Below the pieces are notes generated by a model that did not search any database, was not told the origin of the DNA, and worked only from the letters and a program-made list of their open reading frames with translations. Below, piece by piece: positions 57,813-64,000 of a DNA stretch of 64,000 bases. Origin of the DNA: Verrucomicrobiaceae bacterium UBA7681 (GTDB taxonomy: Bacteria > Verrucomicrobiota > Verrucomicrobiia > Verrucomicrobiales > Verrucomicrobiaceae); assembly GCA_002482965.1 (NCBI GenBank), contig DLGZ01000067.1:58242-122241 (forward strand), read 5' to 3'. The translations under genes were made by a program, and so were the position numbers. The first letter of the stretch is position 1, and every line of letters starts with the position of its first letter.

Positions 57813-57884
57813 TGCCCCCGACAGGAATCGAACCTGTATCTAGAGTTTAGGAAACCCTCGTTCTATCCATTGAACTACGGGGAC
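57813..57884 (-). tRNA. tRNA-Arg (anticodon CCT)
   Basis: The minus strand folds as a full cloverleaf: acceptor GTCCCCG/CGGGGGC with one G-T pair, D stem GTTC/GAAC, anticodon stem AGGGT/ACTCT around TTCCTAA (anticodon CCT), T arm ACAGG-TTCGATT-CCTGT, discriminator A. CCA is not encoded. It decodes AGG. Confidence 0.96.
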
Positions 57885-58011
57885 AACAAACGTCCGGCAC
57901 GTTTCCACCGGTTCCCGCCATCATTCAACTCCCGAATGCAAGTTGCAACCCCCTGCAACATCCTCTTTCCTCCCCCGTTTCACCCTTTCGCACCCCAACC
58001 AACCCGCCGCC

Positions 58012-59457
58012 ATGAGTCCCCGCATGCAATCCCGCCGCCACTTCCTCACCACCTCCGCCAGCCTCGCCGCCGGCGCCTTCACCGGCCCCAATCTCCTCCT
58101 CCGCGGCCAGGACACCGCCAGCAAACGCCTCAATCTCGTCCAAATCGGCGCCAACGGCAAAGGCCTCGCCGATACCGGCATGGTAACCCTCAATCACAAC
58201 ATCATCGCCATGGTCGATGTCGACACCAAGCGCCTCGATGAAGCCGCCAAAAAGCGCGAAAAGCACCACCTCGACTCCTCCCAGCCCGCCCCAGCCGCCC
58301 CCAAGCTCTACCAGGACTTCCGCAAAATGTTCGACGAAATGTCGAACCAGATCGACGGCGTCATCGTCTCCACCCCCGATCACACCCACTACCTCGCCGC
58401 CATGCACGCCATCAAGCACGGCAAGCACGTCTGCGTCCAGAAACCCCTCTGCAACTACATCTCCGAAGTCCGCGATCTCCACCGCGCCGCCAAAGACGCC
58501 AAAATCGTCACCCAGATGGGCAATCAGGGCCGCACCATGGACGGCCAGCGCATGGCCAAAGAATGGATCGAGCAGGGTGCCATCGGCACCCTCAAAGAAA
58601 TCCGCCTCTGGACCAACCGCCCCATCTGGCCCCAGGGCCCTATTAAGAAGAAGCTCGTCGAATGCCCCGCCAACCTCGACTGGGACCTCTGGCTCTCCTG
58701 CGAACCCTCCGAGCCCTACTTCGAGTTCGACCTCGACCCCGTCACCGCCAAAAAGAAGCAGCGCTCCCCCGGCCCCGCCCCCTTCAACTGGCGCGGCTGG
58801 TGGCAGTTCGGCTCCGGCGCCCTCGGCGACATGGGCTGCCACATCATGGATTCCACATTCTCCATCCTCGGCCAGCTCATCCCCGAGAAGATCGAAGCCG
58901 AATCCGGCCCCATCACCGACCTCAACGCCCCCATGTGGAGCAAGCTCGTCTACCACATGCCCGCCGGCAAACACCCCGCCATGACCGTCACCTGGCACGA
59001 CGGCGAAAAAGACGGCCTCCCGAATAAGCCCGAGCGCCACCCCGACATCCCCGAAGACACCTACAAAAAAGCCACCAGCGGCATGATGTTCATCGGCACC
59101 GACGGCGTCATCTTCGAAGGCGACGCCTACTGCAAGAGCCCCATCGTCTATCCTTTGGAAAAATACACCCAGGTCCGCCTCGACATGAAATCCGGCAAGA
59201 TCAAGCAGACCGAAACCCGCTCCGTCATGCCCGACAATCCCCAGGGCGAATGGGCCCACCACATCGTCCATGGCGGCCTCCCCTCCTCAAACTTCGACTA
59301 CTCCGCCCCCCTCACCGAATTCGTCCTCCTCGGAAATCTCGCCATCCGCGCCCAGCAGACCGTCCAGTGGGACAAATCCGCCATGAAAGTCACCAACGTC
59401 GAAGCCCCCAACCAATTCATCACCCGCCCCTCCTACCGCGACGGCTGGAAAGCATAA
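58012..59457 (+). CDS. Tat-exported Gfo/Idh/MocA-family oxidoreductase
   Basis: A 481-residue NAD(P)-dependent oxidoreductase of the type expanded in Verrucomicrobia and Planctomycetes. The N-terminus (S-P-R-M-Q-S-R-R-H-F-L-T-T) is a twin-arginine signal; the ATG at 58024 would start four residues later and is equally plausible, while the frame's upstream part looks non-coding. The Rossmann region is L-N-L-V-Q-I-G-A-N-G-K-G, followed by the strand with V-D-V-D and V-S-T-P-D-H-T-H. The catalytic E-K-P-equivalent reads V-Q-K-P-L-C-N, so the usual Glu is Gln, as in many secreted members. The C-terminal domain has G-S-G-A-L-G-D-M-G-C-H. Substrate is probably a sugar, not assignable here. Codon use is extremely C-biased. 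Confidence 0.9.
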   Translation: MSPRMQSRRHFLTTSASLAAGAFTGPNLLLRGQDTASKRLNLVQIGANGKGLADTGMVTLNHNIIAMVDVDTKRLDEAAKKREKHHLDSSQPAPAAPKLYQDFRKMFDEMSNQIDGVIVSTPDHTHYLAAMHAIKHGKHVCVQKPLCNYISEVRDLHRAAKDAKIVTQMGNQGRTMDGQRMAKEWIEQGAIGTLKEIRLWTNRPIWPQGPIKKKLVECPANLDWDLWLSCEPSEPYFEFDLDPVTAKKKQRSPGPAPFNWRGWWQFGSGALGDMGCHIMDSTFSILGQLIPEKIEAESGPITDLNAPMWSKLVYHMPAGKHPAMTVTWHDGEKDGLPNKPERHPDIPEDTYKKATSGMMFIGTDGVIFEGDAYCKSPIVYPLEKYTQVRLDMKSGKIKQTETRSVMPDNPQGEWAHHIVHGGLPSSNFDYSAPLTEFVLLGNLAIRAQQTVQWDKSAMKVTNVEAPNQFITRPSYRDGWKA

Positions 59458-59486
59458 GCTCGCCCCCCAACATCACCCTTCAACAC

Positions 59487-59522
59487 AAACGGCAGTGCTT
59501 ACCCCGCTGCCGTTTTTCGTTT
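59487..59522 (+). terminator. Rho-independent terminator after the oxidoreductase
   Basis: AAACGGCAG (59487-59495) pairs with CTGCCGTTT (59507-59515) around an 11-base loop, continuing into TTTTTCGTTT, 30 bases after the stop codon. Confidence 0.88.
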
Positions 59523-59991
59523 GTAGAGCGATCGCAGACCTGTTTCAAAAGGATTCGCGGGATCGGGAACTTTCTTGCCTGACTGAATCCCCTATCAGTA
59601 GCTCCTCACACATCAGCTCCAACGGCGTTGCGTAATACACGCCCGGGCTCCCCGAGCCTAAGCGAGCCACCCCTTCGTAGCGTCAGTAAAGAAGAGTCCA
59701 TGCTCCTTGTTTTGATTGCCTCGACCAGAATTATATTGAAAATGGCAAGAGTTTTTCTGTCTCATAGTCCTCTCGAAACCCAGCAAATAGAATGACCTAT
59801 ACGTAGCCAAACATCATGATACCTTTAGATTTTTTGCTAACAGATTCCTCCGAATTAGCAAAAGCATCGCTTATCAAAAGAATAATTCCTGCGAGTCATA
59901 CGCTACCTCACTCGAAGAGGAGCGCAGTTCTCAATAAGTTAGCCCAATTTTTTGGTTAGTTAATGACTCGATAAATCAAGAAACCACTCAC
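59523..59991. other. Non-coding junction into AT-rich DNA
   Basis: These 469 bases hold no credible gene on either strand. Composition changes from GC-rich (up to about 59,690) to visibly AT-rich, which then continues through the next gene. One perfect inverted repeat is present (see 59832-59863). I see no transposase remnant, integrase or tRNA fragment. Confidence 0.6.
59832..59863. promoter_or_regulatory. 9-bp inverted repeat upstream of the STAND gene
   Basis: TTTTGCTAA (59832-59840) and TTAGCAAAA (59855-59863) are exact inverse copies with a 14-base spacer, ending 128 bases before the start codon. It could be an operator or a weak hairpin; no T-run follows on the plus strand. Confidence 0.35.
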
Positions 59992-62900
59992 ATGGCTCAG
60001 ATCTTTCCAAGAACATTTGATTCTTCTTTAATGCGAGGAGCATCAGCAATTGCATTTGAAACGAACGCGGATGCTTTTCAGCAACTGATTGGCGACGGTC
60101 TCCGTGCAATGTCCGGCCATAATGCGCACTGCTTTCCAACAAAAGGTAACGATGGGAGTATCGATAGCTACTTAAATGCTGATGCCTCGTTGGATAAACC
60201 ATTTCAGAAAGTATTACTTCCGGCCATAATTGAATGCAAGTACCACAATAGCTCTCTTCCCCGCCTTGCAGACAACATTTGGGGCGAATGGAGAAAGGTC
60301 AAGAAGAAGCTATTTGAGCAAGCGGCTAACGGATGGTATGGCCTCTCTGAACCTTGGAAAGATGTAAAAAGTTACGTTTATATTGTTGGAACAGTAATTC
60401 CAAACGAGAAACTGTGGAAAAAGCTGGTTACCGAGATCGAAAACTTTTTTGGCACTCTTTCAGGTACAGGCAGCATAGGTATAGAAAAAGTAATCGTGCT
60501 AGATTGGAATGATATCTCTGAATGGCTGAATCGCTATTCGAACGTACGCGATTCTTGGTTAGGGACTGAAGATCCTAGCATTATTAGTCTAAGTGTTTAC
60601 AAGGCAGGACTGACTGGGTTCCGAAGATTTTTAGAACCTAGCAATTTACCATTCATAATGCCCGATGATGATGCACGGTTTAAACCTGATATAATATTGG
60701 ACGCTCTGACTCGGAAAGGGGGAGAAAAAACCGGAATTCTTCTAGTGGGGGCTGGGGGAGTTGGAAAAACAAGGACCTCATACGAGGTCGCCATACTCGC
60801 CGAAAGGACGGGTTGGAGAGTTCTTTACGCTTTACCCGATCGCTCGCCGGTCACATCCGAACAGATTGCGAAGGCAATCTTAAACCAACCCGCAGTGCGA
60901 ACCCTCTTAATAATTGAGTATCTTGACCAAATGCCATACCTTGACATTAGGTGGCTGAGGACGGGGCTTGTTCCACTTGCGCGTGAAGCAGGAAACCATG
61001 TAGCGGTGCTCGCGAATAGCAGGCCAGGATTGATATGGAAATTAGGTTCTGATCATGAAGCTTGTTTTGAGCGAATCGATATGATCCTATCAGACGTAGG
61101 CGCCTGCAACCTATCGAAATGGGCGGTAGAACAAACCGCACCGCTCGCCTGTCGCGTATTGTCTCAACAAGAGATACTTCGCGTTTGTGGATCGCGTCCG
61201 ATTATCGCGTTACTGGTAGCTCAACAACTCGAGAATCTGGCCGTCAAAGGTTTGCTAACGCCAGAAACTACAGCGCCCATTCGTCACGGCGATCCGCTTG
61301 GACATTGGCTGCACAAACGTCTTTCAGAAGACGCCATTACAAGTGTTCAAAGTACATCGTATTGGGTGTCGCCTGTAATCCCACCTCATATGGTGGCTGC
61401 TGCAACCATATTAGCATCTTCCCCAGATGACATCGACGGATTGAAGGCTGCCGGCAACGCTTCGCTACAACGCTTAAAATCGAAGTATTCATGCACCAAG
61501 GTTATAGATGGACTTATCGATTTAGGCTGGTTGGAGCGAAGTGATTCATGGTACGTTGCTGTGCATGATGTTGTGGCCGATGAGGTAGTGGAACAGACTA
61601 TCTTCGAAAATGACAGTGTTAGGAGTGAAGAATTTTCAGCAATACTTTCCGCAGCTGAAAAGGACTCGCGCAGCTTTGGAAGAATAGCCAAGTCTCTCAA
61701 TCGAGTCCATGGGGCAACTTCAGTCACTCGACAGCAAAGCATAGTATCTTGCTTGCAAGAGTGGATTAGTGGTCATGCTCTAAATATTGGAGACACAATT
61801 GCTCACGATGCCCCTACTCACGGCTCATATGCGCTTGGTGCTGCGATTGGATCTCCCATTTTTGAGGAGTCTGTGCTAAAGCATTGGGACGATCTTGTAA
61901 CGCCATGGTTGACCAGGTATGAGACAGATTTTGAAGCTCGTCATCTACTGTATAAAGGCCTGCGCGTGGTGACGGGTTCGGTTCTTGTCGGGTTGACCGA
62001 AATTGCATTGAAGTGGTTATCTCGTTGGCGTCTAGAACAAGCTTCATCATATGTGATAAACTCGGTGCTGCGTTATAGTCATCTCCATGGCGATGACCTT
62101 CAGTCATTGATTAATTGGTCTCTTGAATGGCTCAAACATTATTGCCATTTGGAGTCTGCTGGTTTTATACTAAGCACTATATTGGCAAACAGGGATATCA
62201 CCGAAGAGAACTTGATGATAGTTTTGAGCTATGCTGAAAGGTGGCTTAGTGTTTTTGGTGCGAACGACGCGGCCCTGTTCACTTTTGTCTCCTTACTACA
62301 TCGTCATGAACTGGAAACCGAAACGGTTGAAAGGGTGGCGGTTATGGCGCTAGTTTGGTTGGCTAAATTTGGACATCGAGAAAATGCTTGGAGCATTATA
62401 TCTCTTCTAATATTACGGACGGACATTTCTAAACATTCACTTGAGGGTGCGTTAAAAGCAGCGACTGCATGGCTAGAAACTCATGGTCTCATTCCAAAGG
62501 CAAGGCATGTATTGCTGCCCTTATTACGTGCAAAAAATGGGATGCATGAGCATAGTTCGATAATTGTAGATCGTACAATGGCTTGGCTCGGCGCCGTGGA
62601 CAATCCAGAACTTAACAGACCCGTATTAATTGCACTACTTCGTCGAAGTTCCGGGAAGACGATCGAACAGGGTAAATTGTTTCTGCGAATCTTTGAGTGG
62701 TTAGTGGGCAAATCTGGCGATCTTTACGAGGGTATCGTGTTAAGCATCTTGCTCAGGAAAAAGAATATCGGGGAGTCTGAAACACATGAATTAATTAACC
62801 GCGGAGCCATCTGGGTCGAAAAGAATTTCGCGGAAAGAGATGCGGGTATTGTCTTTTCCCCTCTTTTGAAGAGGAAAGATCTCAAATCTCCCATTATAAA

Positions 62901-63876
62901 CTCTATAGTCAGAAGCGCTCTTCTGTGGCTTATACGCTTCAATGAGGAGCCGGAGAGTTCCGTTGTAATTAGAAGACTTATCAGGCTGGAGTATGTAATG
63001 AAACCTGAGTCTTATTATATTGAATTATTGGCAATTGAGTGGCTGAACAATCATAAAACTTTTGATGAATATGATCTTTTTCTTGCGACGGTATTAAAGC
63101 ATTTGAACTATAATGAATCATCAGCGCAAGAAATTGGTCGTATCGCCCTTGAATGGTTGGACGAGAAAAAGGAAAGTTTAGAGGCGGGCACAGTTTTATG
63201 TGCTTTTACGAGAAGCCGTTATTTGTCCGAATACGGCACTGGAAATTTTGTATGCTTTGCAATTTCTTGGTTGGCCAAATGGGGAATGGAGCCTACAGCC
63301 GATGTTTTGTTAGCAAGGATGCTTTTTAAAGAAGGTGTCAGCGCAGATCAAAAAAAATTTATCATTAATGCTTCGCTGAGATGGATTAGTAACTGGAGAG
63401 ATCGCGAGGACGCGATTTATCTGCTTCTTTCCTTTTATAGTTCGCCGTTGGTATGTCCTAGTCAACGCATACTTATTGATGAGGCTGCCGCCCACTGGCT
63501 GGCTAGATGGAAGAATGCACAAGCCGGAGGACCTTTCCTTTTAATAAATTTTATTCTATCGGCCGAGAAATTTGCTACAGTAGAGAGACGCGCATGGTTC
63601 ACGAGGGTTCATTCATGGATATCTATACATAGATCTCACCAAGCTGCGCCTGCTATGTTATGTATATTACTAGAGCAGCGTGGCTTATTGATGGAAGAGA
63701 TCGATTCCCTCATTCTAATAGGATTGGATATTGGGTGGAGATACAACAGGCTTCAATCTTATCGCATTTTAAAGTTGGTTTTGGGTCAAATTGAAAAAGA
63801 TTCTTCGATAAAAAATGAGGTCGAGGTGTGCCTAGAGCACTTAAGCCATGGAGGAGTTGTGTATTTCGCAGAGTAA
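59992..63876 (+). CDS. Nuclease-STAND NTPase with 38-residue repeats (Avs-like defence candidate)
   Basis: A 1,294-residue three-part protein. Residues ~1-195 look like a PD-(D/E)XK nuclease: G-S-I-D with Asp58, then I-I-E-C-K with Glu81 and Lys83, and a closing V-L-D-W-N-D-I-S-E-W-L typical of restriction-endonuclease-like domains. Residues ~215-560 are a STAND-type NTPase: Walker A G-A-G-G-V-G-K-T (Lys259), Walker B L-L-I-I-E-Y-L-D (306-312), sensor A-N-S-R, GxP-like G-S-R-P (400-403) and a winged-helix end with V-H-D-V-V (His525-Asp526) in the MHD position. Residues 672-1,260 are about 15 helical repeats. Avs proteins share this order (effector, STAND, sensor repeats) and respond to phage proteins; that role here is inference. 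The gene is alone, AT-rich and unlike its neighbours, suggesting transfer. Confidence 0.8.
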   Translation: MAQIFPRTFDSSLMRGASAIAFETNADAFQQLIGDGLRAMSGHNAHCFPTKGNDGSIDSYLNADASLDKPFQKVLLPAIIECKYHNSSLPRLADNIWGEWRKVKKKLFEQAANGWYGLSEPWKDVKSYVYIVGTVIPNEKLWKKLVTEIENFFGTLSGTGSIGIEKVIVLDWNDISEWLNRYSNVRDSWLGTEDPSIISLSVYKAGLTGFRRFLEPSNLPFIMPDDDARFKPDIILDALTRKGGEKTGILLVGAGGVGKTRTSYEVAILAERTGWRVLYALPDRSPVTSEQIAKAILNQPAVRTLLIIEYLDQMPYLDIRWLRTGLVPLAREAGNHVAVLANSRPGLIWKLGSDHEACFERIDMILSDVGACNLSKWAVEQTAPLACRVLSQQEILRVCGSRPIIALLVAQQLENLAVKGLLTPETTAPIRHGDPLGHWLHKRLSEDAITSVQSTSYWVSPVIPPHMVAAATILASSPDDIDGLKAAGNASLQRLKSKYSCTKVIDGLIDLGWLERSDSWYVAVHDVVADEVVEQTIFENDSVRSEEFSAILSAAEKDSRSFGRIAKSLNRVHGATSVTRQQSIVSCLQEWISGHALNIGDTIAHDAPTHGSYALGAAIGSPIFEESVLKHWDDLVTPWLTRYETDFEARHLLYKGLRVVTGSVLVGLTEIALKWLSRWRLEQASSYVINSVLRYSHLHGDDLQSLINWSLEWLKHYCHLESAGFILSTILANRDITEENLMIVLSYAERWLSVFGANDAALFTFVSLLHRHELETETVERVAVMALVWLAKFGHRENAWSIISLLILRTDISKHSLEGALKAATAWLETHGLIPKARHVLLPLLRAKNGMHEHSSIIVDRTMAWLGAVDNPELNRPVLIALLRRSSGKTIEQGKLFLRIFEWLVGKSGDLYEGIVLSILLRKKNIGESETHELINRGAIWVEKNFAERDAGIVFSPLLKRKDLKSPIINSIVRSALLWLIRFNEEPESSVVIRRLIRLEYVMKPESYYIELLAIEWLNNHKTFDEYDLFLATVLKHLNYNESSAQEIGRIALEWLDEKKESLEAGTVLCAFTRSRYLSEYGTGNFVCFAISWLAKWGMEPTADVLLARMLFKEGVSADQKKFIINASLRWISNWRDREDAIYLLLSFYSSPLVCPSQRILIDEAAAHWLARWKNAQAGGPFLLINFILSAEKFATVERRAWFTRVHSWISIHRSHQAAPAMLCILLEQRGLLMEEIDSLILIGLDIGWRYNRLQSYRILKLVLGQIEKDSSIKNEVEVCLEHLSHGGVVYFAE
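62005..63715 (+). repeat. About fifteen 38-residue helical repeats in the STAND protein
   Basis: From residue 672 the protein repeats A-x-x-W-[LI]-x(8)-A-x-x-[IVL]-[LI]-x-x-[LI]-L every 36-40 residues, e.g. A-L-K-W-L-S-R-W, S-L-E-W-L-K-H-Y, A-E-R-W-L-S-V-F, A-L-V-W-L-A-K-F, A-I-S-W-L-A-K-W. The near-invariant Trp-Leu pair and 38-residue period differ from canonical 34-residue TPRs. Two-helix solenoid units are expected. Confidence 0.75.
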
Positions 63877-63880
63877 CGGG

Positions 63881-63946
63881 TGTTTAGCGGGAGATGGGTC
63901 AGTGTGCAAAACCTTGATAAAATACCCGCGCCCGCTCCCGCAAACA
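63881..63946. repeat. Imperfect inverted repeat after the STAND gene
   Basis: TGTTT-A-GCGGGAG (63881-63893) faces CTCCCGC-AAACA (63935-63946), complementary over 12 bases with one bulged A. It begins five bases after the stop codon and may act as a terminator-like structure. The remaining bases to 64,000 show no gene. Confidence 0.35.
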
Positions 63947-64000
63947 CAAAAACACCGGCACCTCCTAAGAAGTACCGTAAGCGTCACGCGGAGTGCCATC

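Noticed and set aside
57813..57884. tRNA-Arg as attachment site for the right-hand island
   Set aside because: The AT-rich island begins about 1.7 kb away beyond an ordinary GC-rich gene, and no repeat of the tRNA 3' end was seen near 59.5 kb or at the right edge.
59712..59737. TTGATT...TATATT as a promoter for the STAND gene
   Set aside because: The spacing is only 14 bases and the site lies about 250 bases upstream of the start codon.
59523..59991. Small gene or antitoxin upstream of the STAND gene
   Set aside because: No frame of reasonable length with a start and plausible composition was found on either strand. The 80-codon minus-strand frame at 59960-60202 is antisense to the nuclease domain.

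Overview
The window looks like a chromosomal segment of a verrucomicrobial bacterium, probably close to Prosthecobacter/Verrucomicrobium. This is inferred, not proven, from several signs: high GC with C/G-ending codons, many Tat signals on putative secreted enzymes, a PEP-CTERM tail on a giant beta-repeat protein, weak Shine-Dalgarno sites, and several proteins of types common in that phylum.

Bases 1-22.8 kb are ordinary chromosome. In order they hold the start of acetyl-CoA synthetase (acs), a SurA/PpiC-like secreted protein, a RelE-fold protein without an antitoxin, and a class V aminotransferase. A translation cluster follows on the minus strand (rpmI, rplT, a terminator, a Tat-exported phosphoesterase, pheS, pheT, a small membrane protein). 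After it come a PAS-histidine kinase-receiver hybrid, a Tat-exported beta-propeller, a SixA-type phosphatase, a CNNM/CBS membrane protein, an AraC-type regulator divergent from a PEP-hydrolase-family enzyme, ftsH, rapA with a small secreted protein upstream, and a GAF-domain protein.

Bases 22.9-57.4 kb are a single minus-strand gene of about 11,512 codons. It encodes a signal peptide, thousands of residues of autotransporter-associated beta-strand repeats, and a C-terminal PEP-CTERM anchor, with no autotransporter barrel. It has higher-order architecture: four copies of a roughly 3.3-kb supermodule, then five copies of a second supermodule, then a tail that looks like a smaller PEP-CTERM protein in its own right.

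A tRNA-Arg(CCT) and a Tat-exported Gfo/Idh/MocA oxidoreductase follow. After the oxidoreductase terminator the base composition turns visibly AT-rich. The last 4 kb carry one large gene: an N-terminal PD-(D/E)XK nuclease-like domain, a STAND NTPase core, and about 15 very regular 38-residue helical repeats. This architecture matches single-protein antiphage sensors of the Avs type, but the repeat array is not a canonical TPR. It is the best candidate in the window for an undescribed defence system.
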